Below, in pieces: positions 32,654 to 43,390 of a stretch of DNA of 64,000 nucleotides (the stretch's first letter is position 1; each line of letters begins with the position of its first letter). The stretch lies in assembly GCF_001411555.2 (NCBI RefSeq), contig NC_049903.1:20069234-20133233 (forward strand). The letters are read 5' to 3'. The position numbers and the translations under genes were made by a program. Below the pieces are notes generated by a model that did not search any database, had not been told where the DNA came from, and worked only from the letters and a program-made list of their open reading frames with translations. The DNA is from Juglans regia. Lineage: Eukaryota; Streptophyta; Magnoliopsida; Fagales; Juglandaceae.

Positions 32654-35293
32654 TGTAACATCCGGACCCAGTCAAGCCCGATTTTTATATATTTTCTGGC
32701 TTAAGCGTAAGAAAAAGCCCAAGACCAAAGCCCCATCCAAAACGCAAGCCGTGAAAATCCCTTTAGTCTCCATGCCATGCACGCCACGCACCTGTTTTCT
32801 CCTCATTCACGTCTTTCTTGCATTGTTCTCCCTTTGTTCCTTTCTAGGGTTTTCTTTTTCTTTTACTATATATTGCGTTTCACATTTCACGCACATTGCA
32901 CAGCCCTCTTGCCGTTGTAATTCCCAAGCTAGGCTCTTCACAATAGCCCATCCTTTTTCCTCACCCGCACGATTTCACTCCCACACACGTCTCTCTCATT
33001 TCTCTAGGGTTTTTCCATCGCCAATATATAAATATATATATATATATATATACATACCTACATGTTAGTTTACCAAGCCTATAGCTGCCGCAAAAACTGC
33101 CACGGCAATCTCCACGCACGTAAGCACAGAAGCAGCTCCATCCACCACAAGTCGCCACCCTCCACAACCTCCATGCAGTACCGTCACTGTCTCTACACCG
33201 CCACACCCATGGCGTTAGACCTCGTCTGCAGCCTAGTTGCACCACCTCACCATCACAAAAGCCCACGCCCGTATGCACTCAACCGAACGGAAACCACCCC
33301 CGTGCGAGTTTCCCCATGCATGACGGAAGCCTCTGGCCATGGCCCAGCCCCTTGTGAAACCGTAAGCCACCATGCCCAGCCACACGAAGCCGCCGCCCAA
33401 TGCCTCCAATAGCCTCCATTGCAAACCATGAAATTACCCTATTTTTGCTCCCCGAAACAAAGTAGTTGCACCACGAACAACCCCTATCCTCCACGCCATT
33501 GCCTCCCTAGAAGCCTAGCCTCCACGTTCTCAATCCCCTGATCAACCACTGCATGACCTTCACCACCGCAAGCCTCCACCGGAAACAACCTAGCCCAGCT
33601 ACCGCAAACACGTTCGCTCTGCCCTCACTCTGTGTGTGTGTGTGTGTGTTATCTCTCTCACCGTGTTGTTCTCTCTCTCAGTGCTTCGCCGAGTTCACCA
33701 CCTTCCACCACACCCAGCGCTGCACACCTTCCCTCACGGTAAGTCCTTTGTTACTCTCCAAGCACAACGACGTTGCCTAGTGTAAGTGTTTAGTTTCCAT
33801 AAACTTCCGTAGGTTAAGTAAATATCTTGAGTTATAATTACAGTTTTACCATTTTAGCCAATTGTTTCATGAACAAGAGTTTTCGCTCGGACATGGCTTC
33901 GTCGTTTTCAATAAATATTTTAGTATTCTATACGGGTTTTTGTCTCACGTTATAGTACAAAATTATAGTAGTTAATATTAATGTTTTGGTTGGAGTTATT
34001 AAGTGGAAAAATGATGATTTTAGAAAGCGATGATTTATAATTTGAAGTTATAAGATTTTAGGTTTTGAGGAATTAAATAGGTTATTTTAGAAGTTTATGA
34101 TTAAATATCGAAATATGAGATTAATGGGAAATTTAAGAGAATTACGTGATTATTTTATAAGTGATGATTAATTATTATTCGACATTTTCGAGGAAATTTT
34201 TGAAAAGGTAAAAAGTCCAGGTAAACGGGGTTCCTATGCTAGGTTTTATACGAGTTAATAAGACTGAGGTTGACTTTCTGAAAACTTGCATATTTTGTGA
34301 TGTAATGAGAACTTGGAAAAACAAAAACCAACCTCGGTCGCTTATTTGCATTATTCATAAAACTTGTGTGAAAAGGAAAAATATTTTCTGACATGCATTG
34401 TGTAGATATGAGCTAAATTTTGTCATATGATTTATGAAATATGAAAAAGAGCAATATTGAGAATCTGAAAAATTGTGCATTTATTTAGAAAGATGCTCTA
34501 ACTTTTGATTTCAGTATGTGAGAAAGACCTGATTATGTTTTAGTACTCTGTTTTATTTTAATATAGCATCTGAAAAACTTTGGCATGATATACTGATCTT
34601 GTATCTGACTTTGTCTCTGCTCTGTTTAGGTTGGTACCAACATCTCTGTCTTTGAGTACACCCACTTTGAAAACAAAGTGGTTTTATTGTGGTCTTTCCT
34701 GTGTGCACACTCGGGACTCCAAGAAAAATAAAAGAAAGATTTCACCTCTGTCTTTGTCCAGTTTGGCCACCGGGGTTAGCACAATCCTACCACGGGGGTG
34801 AAACATGGTCCCTGCTCTGTGAGATGCTCTGTTTTGATGTGATGATAATAGTCAGTTTATGTTATGCCAAAGTACTACGGATTTTACTTGTCTTGAAACC
34901 ATTGCTCTGTTACTTTTGAAAAACACGTTTTGTTCTGCATGATAACCCTGGAAAATATTTTTGTTCTGCATGCTGTACTTTGTAAATGCTTATATTTGCA
35001 CGCTATCATATGCCCTCTACTTATTGAGTTGTTGATAACTCAACCCTTATGTCCAAACATTTTTCAGATGATTAGAATATTTCAGCTGAAGATCAAGAAT
35101 ATGGAGTATGGGTGAGATGAGTTAAGAATAATGGATTAAGCATAGAAGATTTCTGAGAATTGACGGATTTTACTAAGAGATTTTATAGTATTCTGATGAC
35201 TTTATATTTTGGAGTCTGTAAATATATTGATGAATTGTGAGTTTTAAGTTATAGGGAGTAACTCTTCGATCCCTGAGGGAACGGGGTGTTACA
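32654..35293 (+). repeat. Right LTR, 2,640 bp
   Basis: It begins TGTAACATCC and ends GTGTTACA. It carries a TA run near 33028-33053 and a TG run near 33631-33648, where the left LTR has CT repeats. Confidence 0.88.
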
Positions 35294-35410
35294 ATTATTG
35301 TTTTGAATTTGAAAATGTTGAATTATTTATTATATTTTGTGTGAAAATTTTAAAAAAAGTATAATAATGAGATAATATAAAACACTTCTTATATCCAAAT
35401 GGCATAAATC
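35294..35410. repeat. Right half of the MITE split by the LTR element
   Basis: It resumes the AT-rich repeat broken at 27697 and ends near TTATATCCAAATGGC, opposite in sense to the GTTATTTGAATAG start near 27628. Confidence 0.55.
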
Positions 35411-35676
35411 CTTTCCTCTAGACAATTTTTTTAAAATATCAATAAATATATATTTTTCTATTTTTCCTTCCAATCATATTTGATAAACATTAATAAAATG
35501 TTAGTTTTACTAAAAAGAAAATGTAAATACTAGAAAAAGAAAATAATTTTAACGTGACTGTCAAAATAGGTTGTCAAATGGTCCTATGTATCATTTTTCT
35601 AAATAAATAGTAGTAAATGTTGACGTGTCATATGCCTTGTGTCATAAGCAATTATAGAATGACACATCATATATAC
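35411..35676. other. AT-rich spacer
   Basis: No gene or element is recognised between the split MITE and the next LTR element. Confidence 0.35.
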
Positions 35677-35681
35677 ACTAT

Positions 35682-36293
35682 TGGAAGGGGATTTTCCCCC
35701 GAGCCACCTTGAGATGGGCCCGGCCCAAACCGTACGGACACTGGAAAGCTTGGGCCTCGGAGCCAGGAACCATGTGGCGAAGGAGTAACGAACTCTTGCA
35801 CTCTACACTACATATCGAACATGTTCCTAAGATGAAGACAAGGAAATGCCATAGTGGCAGTGCAAAGACACTTGCATGCAACAACAATGTAAGGGAGAAC
35901 CCCAGGTCAGAGAAGTGGAGTGGTGCCCGCAGTCCTCTCTCTATGTTGACAAGGATAACGGGCATGAACAAGAGCCCTCCAACCTTGAGTACGACATGGA
36001 GACATTACAGTGGTAGGGTGAACCTCATCAGGACGTGGTGCCCCCATACAGTTTGCGGACCCCCTCCTTGTAGGGGGACCACCACGGCCCGATATATATA
36101 TATATATATATATATCCCTCCACGAGGTTAGGTTCTACTCTCTCTTAGATTTTCCTTCTCATTCACATACCTATAAGGCTAACTTAAGCATCGAAGGTGC
36201 CTCTCACTACCCCCAAGTTCTTTCCTTTGTGGATCTTGTAGGTCAGCAAGGGGATTCGGCTGGTTGACCAGGATACAAAACACGCCCTCAATA
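35682..36293 (+). repeat. Left LTR of the Tat-like element
   Basis: It begins TGGAAGGGGATTTTCCC and ends GCCCTCAATA. It contains a TA run at about 36091-36113 and GGATCTTGTAGGTCAGCAAG near the end. It aligns along its length with 43391-43992. Confidence 0.88.
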
Positions 36294-36313
36294 GTGGCAC
36301 TATCTGTGGGATC
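36294..36313 (+). other. Primer-binding-like site of the Tat-like element
   Basis: GTGGCACTATCTGTGGGATC directly follows the LTR. It is a variant of the TGGCGCC-type site used by plant Tat-like elements. Confidence 0.6.
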
Positions 36314-36340
36314 TTAAATCCTTAGTAACGTGTTCTTTGT

Positions 36341-37416
36341 ATGCTTGCTACGACGCATTCGCACGCCACTCGTGAATCGGGAGAATCCTTAGGAAACATG
36401 GAAGTAAGGTTTGTCGAGATGGAAGAAATAGTCGAGAGAATGGCGGTGGAAGTGGAGAAGCTCAGACAAGAAAATGAGACCTTACGAAAGGGGAACAACA
36501 GGGTCGACGACAAGATGAACATGCAGAGTTGCGAAGTGTGGAGGGAACGAACGCAGAGGAAGATGCACCACGAGTTGCGTGGCCTTATGAACAAATAAGA
36601 GGAGATGGCCAAAAGAATGGGTGTGTCCTCTATGGTAGACCAATTGCTCACCAGTACAGACCTATCGTACAACGTAAAGGTCATGGCGGCCCCTGTTCCT
36701 CCCAAATTCAAGGTCCCTTAAATGGATATGTATGATAGGTCCAAGGACCCCCTCGAACACCTGGAGACCTTCAAAGTCCACATAACCCTCCAAGGGTTCT
36801 CGATAAAAACCGCGTGTCGAGCCTTCCCATTAATAATAAAAGGCGCGGTGAAGGGATGGTTCGTTGTGCTACCACCAAGGACGATTGATAGTTTCGGCAA
36901 ACTAGCTTGTCTTTCCTAATACATTTCATGGCAAGCAGAAAGCGAAAAAGGTCGACGACGTACCTCCTCACTATGAAATAGCGAGAGGAAGAAACCTTGA
37001 AGGCATATTTATCTTGGTTCAATAGAGAATAGATGAAAATAGATGAATCGACACTGCGCAAATTCATGGATGTTGATAGTTTTATTAATGCCGAAGACAC
37101 CGTACGGGCATTAACGACGCCCAGGAAAACTAAGTTAGAGTAGGCCGACCAAAAAGCCAGTGGGTCCTCCCGCGAGAAGGGCCTAGAGAAAAAAAAAAAA
37201 AAAGAACACAGTACGACACAAGGTGGGGCGAGAATGAGATGGCTAAACCGTTGGGGCCGAGACGGATCCATACCAACCTGGCCACACAAGAAGAAAACAG
37301 GGCCACGTCAAACGAAGTTGGTCAACAAGACCGAACAGATAACTGCTTTTGCACATATCACCAATGAGACCGACACCGAATGGAGGACTGCTATACCCTG
37401 AAATGAAGAATGGAAG
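36341..37416 (+). pseudogene. Ty3 gag remnant
   Basis: It opens at an ATG and has a coiled-coil-like segment (VEKLRQENETLRKGNNRV). After stops, the retrotransposon gag core follows in the same frame: DRSKDPLEHLETFKVHITLQ, ACRAFPLIIKGAVKGWF, LPPRTIDSFGKLA. Later fragments near 36990-37140 keep the family pattern in other frames. A CCHC-like DRHRMEDCYTL stretch near 37370-37400 marks the nucleocapsid end. It is cut at 37417 by the inner element. Stops include TAA at 36596 and near 36719. Confidence 0.83.
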
Positions 37417-38208
37417 TGATGGGAACCAAGGTGGGCCGAGTCTTAAAGATCCTTTGCAACTTCCAGATGAGCCAATTACAAGATCAAGAGCTAAGAAGAT
37501 CAATGAAGCAATGCAAAGATTGATGCAATCCACTTGGGGCGAGTCTAGCAAGAGCTGAATATTCAAGATGGGCTTGAGAGAAAGAGATCTAGTGATCATC
37601 CACGTGATGCAAACTATAGAAGAGTGCAACATAAATTAGGGCCTATTATTATAATTATGTGATTGAAGGCGTGAACTTATTTATTTTATTAAAGAGGCTT
37701 ATTTTATTATTTATAGGAATTAGTATAGAATAATTGGGCTTGAGGATGCTTGGCCCACATATGTCTTATTTCTTATGAACTAAGGTTTTTGGGAAGGTCT
37801 TGTATTTTGGCCAATGGTTTATTTGGAAATTTACATTTTAGGAACTAGGGTTTCAAGATGTAACTATAGCGTTACTGTAACCGCAACACTGTTCATCCAT
37901 GGGCATTTTGGATAAAAGGGGCTTTATTTTGACTAGCGTTTTAATTAGGTTATGGCTTAAATACTCTTTGTAGTCTCATGTTAAGAAGTTTATGAAACTT
38001 GATGAATTTAGTTATTATGGTAGCATTCCTTCTTATAATCTGCGTTCTTAAGATAGGTTTTTCAACAGGTCTAGATTTTAATATAATCTAGGTTCTTGCA
38101 ACGAGTTCTCAACAGGTTTAGGTTCTCAATCTATTGACTTGATTTTGGCTTTCTTGGGGAGTTTTCAAATTGATTGTGGGTTCAAGAGATTCTATTGCTG
38201 TGAGTTCA
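37417..38208 (+). repeat. Left LTR of the nested element
   Basis: It runs from TGATGGGAACC to about TGAGTTCA. It shares TTAGGGCCTATTATTAT, GGCTTGAGGATGCTTGGCCC, TAGCGTTACTGTAACCGC and TGTTCATCCATGGGCATTTT with 40977-41585. Its first 140 bp encode the tail of pol (DPLQLPDEPITRSRAKKI). Confidence 0.75.
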
Positions 38209-38215
38209 TATCATT

Positions 38216-38227
38216 TGGTATCAGAGC
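38216..38227 (+). other. Primer-binding site of the nested element
   Basis: TGGTATCAGAGC is an exact initiator tRNA-Met type site a few bases beyond the LTR. Confidence 0.85.
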
Positions 38228-39042
38228 TAGGTTTCCAATTAGGTCTAATTCTATCTTTTAATTCTTACATCTTTAATTTTGATTCTAGGGCTTCATTATT
38301 CTAGGGTTGCAAAAAAAGAAAAAAAAAAGTAAGCTGCTGAAATTCTTAGGGTTTTTGGTTTGGCTTGAAATTTGCATCACTTAGGGTTTCCAAATTTTAG
38401 GATTTCTTGCATCTCTAAGTTTGTCAATTGCTTGAAGTGTCGTTCTATTGATTATCTTCTATTTCATTATCAATTCTTGTATGCTTGAATTCAATTGCTT
38501 GATTTTCACAATTGACTATTGCTGTTTGTGATTTAATTAAAGAGAAGAAAAGAAAAGAAAAGAAAAGAAAATTCGAAAAAAGAAGAAGAAGAAGAAGAAG
38601 ATAAGAAAATGTAGCATATTCAAAAGTTGCTACATAGTTATAACAAAGAGAATGAAATACATTTATTGATTGAGTTTTCTCATCAAAGGGGCTGAATACA
38701 TCTTTCTAGTTGGCATCTTGTTTTATAATTACTCTTTCCCTCGTATAAATTCCTTGAGTCTCATATCATTTTATTCATTCCTTGTTTATTGTTCCTATTT
38801 CTTGAATCTATATCACTGGTTGGAATAATACAAGGTTGTATTGTCTTGATTTTAGTTTAACTAGTTCTTAAAGAACTTGAGCGGAAACACTATTGAGGTA
38901 AAATGCAAGAAAGTGTGAAACAATTATTGAGAAAAAGTCAATTAAGAGTGAAACATGAGTGGAGTGCCATTATTCGCGTTAAAACACGTTACGGAGTGTG
39001 TGAAGTGTTCCACTAACATTTTTTTTTGTACAGCACATTACG

Positions 39043-39660
39043 ATGTCTCATACGAGTGACTCATCACCGAAGGGGATGTCAAATAACTCATCATTTATAT
39101 TGCAAACCATGCAACAACAGTTTAAGCGGTTGAATTTGGTATTGGGTGATATGAGAGATATGATGGATCATCAAGATGCGGTAATTAGAAATCTACAGGG
39201 CAAGAGAGATATGAGGCGATGTGAGTTTAGTGTTGAAAATGCGTATGAGAATGAAGAGTATGGTGATTCTCTTATTGCCAGGCGTGCACTCAATACACAA
39301 ATTAAGATGGATGATACAGAGCAGCAGAGTGAGAACATTTTTCATACTAGATGCCTTATCAACAACAAGGTAGTAGTATGATTATTGATTTGAGAAGTTG
39401 TATTAATTTGGCTAACACTACTTTAGTGAAAAAATTGAATTTACCTACCTTGAAACACTCTAAACCATACAAGTTGCAATGGTTGAGTGATTGTTGGGAG
39501 GTTAGGGTAAATAAGTGAGTGTTAGTTTCTTTTTCAATTGGGAAATACCTGTATATGGTACTTTGTGATGTAGTGTCTATGCATGCTAGCCATATTTTGT
39601 TGGGGAAGCCATAGCAGTTTGATAGGAGGGTGATCTATGATGGGTTAAAGAACTTGTACA
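39043..39660 (+). pseudogene. Ty3 gag start fused to protease remnant
   Basis: MSHTSDSSPKGM and LVLGDMRDMMDHQDAVIRNL are a gag N-terminus. The frame then jumps directly to a retropepsin-like region (ENIFHTRCLINNKV, then +1 IIDLRSCINLANTTLV, LNLPTLKH, LSDCWEVRV, SFSIGKYLYMVLCDV, ASHILLGKP). The active-site motif reads IDLRS instead of the IDGGS type. Most of gag is deleted. Confidence 0.78.
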
Positions 39661-40263
39661 GTTTTGAAAATGATAGAACAGTTTTATAGACTAGATTGGT
39701 ATTTATTTAAAGAGAATAGACTTTGTGAGTCTACTAGTTTTATGCATAAGTTGCTTGTGTGTGATAGACATGGTGGTTTGTTGGATAACTTTGGTGTAAT
39801 GAAGACTTTTGATGTGTTGCATGAACGTTTATTGAACGTTTATGAAAGTATCATTTGCCATTCATTGACGTGTTGCATGAACGTTTGTGGAAGTATCATT
39901 TGTCATTCATTAACGTGTTGCATTAAATTTTGTGGGAGTATTGCTTGCCATTCATTGAGTTTGCATATAATTGGAGTGATCATTTCTGTGTAAGGTAAGC
40001 TTTAGGTGTGTTTCATGAATTTTATTGGAGTATCATTTGCCATACATTGACTTGTTTCATGAACGTTTGTGAAAGTATCATTTGCGTTTCATTGAATTTG
40101 CAAATAATTGGAGTGATCATTTTAGTGTAAGGAAGACTTTATATGTGTTTTATAAATATTTGTGGGAGTATTGTTTGCCATTCATCGAGTTTACATATAA
40201 TTGGAGTGTTCATGCTACTACTCAATTTTCACTTTTTGAAATTGTTTATAAACTTAATCATTT
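39661..40263 (+). pseudogene. Integrase remnant with internally repeated segments
   Basis: The stretch LFKENRLCESTSFMHKLLV, RHGGLLDNFG and VMKTFDVLHERL is the zinc-binding start of a Ty3 integrase. It jumps to a core end such as CLPFIEFTYNWSVHATTQFS. Between them, 39800-40210 is an array in which TGTTGCATGAACGTTT, GxGGxAGTATCATTTGCCATTCATTGA and TTTGCATATAATTGGAGTGA recur in shuffled copies. Confidence 0.72.
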
Positions 40264-41275
40264 TACTCATTTAAATTTAATGTCTTTACCAGTTGATGAC
40301 ATGAATAGCTTGGATGAACTATTCCAAATTCTTGAACAAATTAATGATAATGCATATCAAGTGGATCTTGCAGGTAAGTATCATGCTTATACTATTTTCA
40401 ATGTTACTAACCTCTTTCCCTTTGATCTAGGTGGAGATTCGAGGTCGAATCCTCTTGAGGAAAGGCAGAATGATGGGAACCAAGGTGAGCCTAGTCTTAA
40501 AGATCCTTTGAAACTTCTAAATGAACCAATTACAAAATCAAGAGTTAAGAAGATCAAGGAAGCAATGCAAGGATTTGTGTAATCCACTAGGGACGAGTCT
40601 AGCAAGAGCTGAATATTCAAGATGGGCTTGAGAGAAGGAGATTCAGTGATCATTCACATGATGCAAGCTATAGAAGAGTGCAACATAAATTAGGGCCTAT
40701 TATTATGATTATGTGACTGAAGGCCTTGGACTTGTTTATTTTATTAAAGGGACTTATTTTATTAGTTATTACTCATTTAGATTTAATGTCTTTACCAGTT
40801 GATGACAGGAGTAGCTTGGATGGACTATTCCAAATTCTTGAACAAATTAATGATAATGCATATCAAGTGGATCTTGCAGGTAAGTATCATGCTTATACTA
40901 TTTTCAATGTTACTAACCTCTTTCCCTTTGATCTAGGTGGAGATTCGAGGTCGAATCCTCTTGAGGAGAGGCAGAATGATGGGAACCAAGGTGAGCCTAG
41001 TCTTAAAGATCCTTTGAAACTTTTAGATGAACCAATTACAAGATCAAGAGTTAAGAAGATCAAGGAAGCAATGCAAGGATTGGTGCAATCCACTGGGGAC
41101 GAGTCTAGCAAGAGCTGAATATTCAAGATGGGCTTGAGAGAAGGAGATTCAGTGATCATTCACATGATGCAAGCTATAGATGAGTGCAACATAAATTAGG
41201 ACCTATTATTATGATTATGTGACTGAAGGCCTTGGACTTGTTTATTTTATTAAAGGGGCTTATTTTATTAGTTAT
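40264..41275 (+). repeat. 506-bp tandem duplication across the pol/LTR junction
   Basis: Units 40264-40769 and 40770-41275 begin TACTCATTTAxATTTAATGT. Each encodes SLPVDD, LFQILEQINDNAYQVDLAGK, NVTNLFPFDLGGDSRSNPLE and the basic tail EPITRSRVKKIKEA, then runs about 300 bp into the LTR. The two units differ at few positions. Confidence 0.85.
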
Positions 41276-41589
41276 AAAAATTAGTCTAGAATAATTAGGC
41301 TTGAGGATGCTTGGCCCACATATGTTTTATTTCTTATGAATTAGGGTTTTTGTTAAGTATTTTGGCCAATGGCTTATTTGAAAAGTTACATTTTAGGAAC
41401 TTGGGTTTCAAGAGATAACTATAGCGTTACTGTAACCGCGACACTGTTCATCCATGGGCATTTTGGGTAAAATGGGCTTTATTTTGGCTAGGGTTTTAAT
41501 TAGGTTATTGTTTAAATACTCTTTGTAACCTCATGTTAAGAAATTTATGAAATTTGATGAATTTATTTGTTGTGAATTGAGTTCATCTC

Positions 41590-42870
41590 GACCCAGTTCT
41601 CCTTTGGACTCTCTGGCAATAAGATGGGTAGAGCTTGAGGGCCCGACTGGCGAGATAGATCGTGAGGGCTCGACTGGTGAGAGAGAACTTAAAGTGTTGA
41701 CTGGTGAGGTAGAACTTGAGGTCGTTGCATGAGTAGACGCCAGGGAAATGCTGCCCATGGGAGCCCTAGTCTCGGAGACCGAAGCCCCAATAGATTTAGC
41801 CCCACTAGCTGAGGCTCTCTAGGACTCTTCAGGACCCGAGCAGTGGAAGGGTGCTCTCTCTACCCAAGTCTGACTAGAAACAACCCCGGATGTTGCCCCG
41901 GGAGCTTCGCGATCAACGCAAGGACTCCATGCCTTCCCTAGAGGACTGGGAGGTCTCTTCTGACGTCGGACTGTCGGGGACTCCCTTAAGAAATGGCGCT
42001 CCAAAACATATGAACAGTCAGGTTCTAGGAGATGATGGGAAATATTGATGTCGATCAGTAATGCATCTGTCCAAACATCATCAGGATGATTATCAACCTA
42101 GGAACTGACCACCACTAGTTGATTCTTCTCCTGCTCGAACAGAGTGATCAAGATATTTTCGTCATCTAGGACCACACCCCAAACGATGTAGACATTGAAT
42201 TTCTAATGGAAAATCTCACTCTTGGGAAACTCGCAACTTGAGCTCGAGAAGAGAAAGAAGTGTCGGGACCAGTCCTTGATGTGGGAGAAGCGAGATTCAA
42301 GGTGGGCAATCCGCTTCTTGCCCTAAACTCAGAAGTTGCACAGGTTGCCTTTGAGGCGAAGCACATTATGAGTGGCAATGAATTCCCGTGCAATAAGGTC
42401 GGGATATTCCTCGTTCACTCTACTCAGCACCACACTAAAAATTATGCAGCACAAGACCATGATCCACCAAGCGTTTAGATGGAGTTGGGTGGGGGCCAAT
42501 CGCAACTAATCCAAAACGTAGCGAACGGGCCAGTAGAAGGGTAGCCATAGCGCATTTGCAAACATCGAAGGAAAGAGGGCCACCTTCTTGGTGAAGCCCT
42601 TAGAATCAACAACACTGGATTCGGGCTCAGGAACCTCCAAGATCATTGAGTTAGGAACAATAAATAATGCCTGCAACGAACGCAGGTCTGCAGAGGAAGC
42701 TATCAACGACCAATCGTGCCTTCCGAGGAACGAAGTCTTCAGACCGGTCTTAGGGAGGCTCTGCCTCTCGGACCCCATGGAGGGCCCCTCACTGTGGGAT
42801 GAACAAGCCTTCTTAGGGGTAGGATGCAAAGAGTTCTTAGGAGCTATAGAAAGTGGAGATTGGAGGCTGT
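41590..42870 (-). pseudogene. Antisense extra ORF of the Tat-like element (Transposase_28-like)
   Basis: Minus-strand reading starts MHPTPKKACSS at 42829. It gives LIASSADLRSLQALFIVPN, FPSMFANALWLPFYWPVRYV, then in frame past a TAG LRLAPTQLHLNAWWIMVLCC, VNEEYPDLIAREF. This matches the pattern of the plant 'putative gypsy type transposon' domain (Pfam Transposase_28 as I recall it). Ser/Pro-rich sequence follows to about 41590. Tat-group elements often carry an extra ORF between pol and the 3' LTR, sometimes antisense. Its function is unknown. Stops and frameshifts interrupt it, and its distal end abuts the nested element. Confidence 0.68.
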
Positions 42871-43390
42871 AATGAAGAACAAAATCACTTGAAAGAGGCT
42901 GAACAGGAAGGCAACAACAAAGGTAAGAATGAAGGGAAGGGCAGACCTTAAATAGAGGGTTGGCGATGGTTAGGTTGCCTCATGCCCGGTAATACCAAGG
43001 GCCTCCAAAAGAAAACCATAGGGAACACATCCCGAAATTCCTACGACATGTAATGATGAAAGTACTGGATTGTTGTGCCACCTCAACCACAATGAAGGAG
43101 GAAAGCAGGTGAGTGAGCATCACATAACAACTAGCCGCCAACTACTCGATCCTGTCAGAAGCTCCACATCCGATGCGTGGGAAATCCAACTGACACTTTG
43201 CAGAGGGAGGAGGGCCTCCCACGTGACTTCATGTGCTGTAATGGTAGGCGACCATTCGAAACTCCCGCCATGATTGACACTCTAAGTGTAATTAACATGC
43301 TAAACAAAGGGCCCACGCATGTCTCTCCAAGTCCCATCAAGGCGAGCGTCGATTGGAAATTCTCAGTGCGACGAGGATTTTCTGGGTAAC
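42871..43390. other. Untranslated region before the right LTR
   Basis: No supported ORF. It likely holds the antisense promoter of the extra ORF and a weak polypurine tract before 43391. Confidence 0.4.

Larger units (their letters stand above)
27698..35293 (+). mobile_element. Large non-coding LTR retrotransposon (LARD-like)
   Basis: The element is 7,596 bp, with 5-bp target duplication ATTAT (27693-27697 and 35294-35298). The LTRs (27698-30533 and 32654-35293) begin TGTAACA and end GTTACA. A TGGTATCAGAG primer-binding site follows the left LTR and a purine tract AAAGGGGGGAGAA precedes the right LTR. The 2.1-kb interior has no gag or pol frame. LTRs longer than the interior and a lack of coding define a non-autonomous element; the tRNA-iMet-type site and TGTAACA/TGTTACA ends suggest a Ty3 chromovirus partner, which is inference. 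Confidence 0.88.
37417..41585 (+). mobile_element. Nested Ty3 retrotransposon, heavily rearranged
   Basis: LTR-like blocks start TGATGGGAACCAAGG at 37417 and again near 40471 and 40977. A TGGTATCAGAGC site is at 38216-38227, and fragments of gag, protease and integrase follow. RT and RNase H are missing. No target duplication matches (GGAAG on the left, TCTCG on the right), consistent with a deletion at one flank. The right LTR lacks about 150 bp near its end. Confidence 0.75.

Noticed and set aside
32751..33412. ORFs such as the one starting MKIPLVSMPCTPRTCFLLIH, and its near-copy at 27747-28073
   Set aside because: The two are the same position in the two LTRs of the 27698-35293 element. 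Repetition reflects the LTRs, not a gene family.
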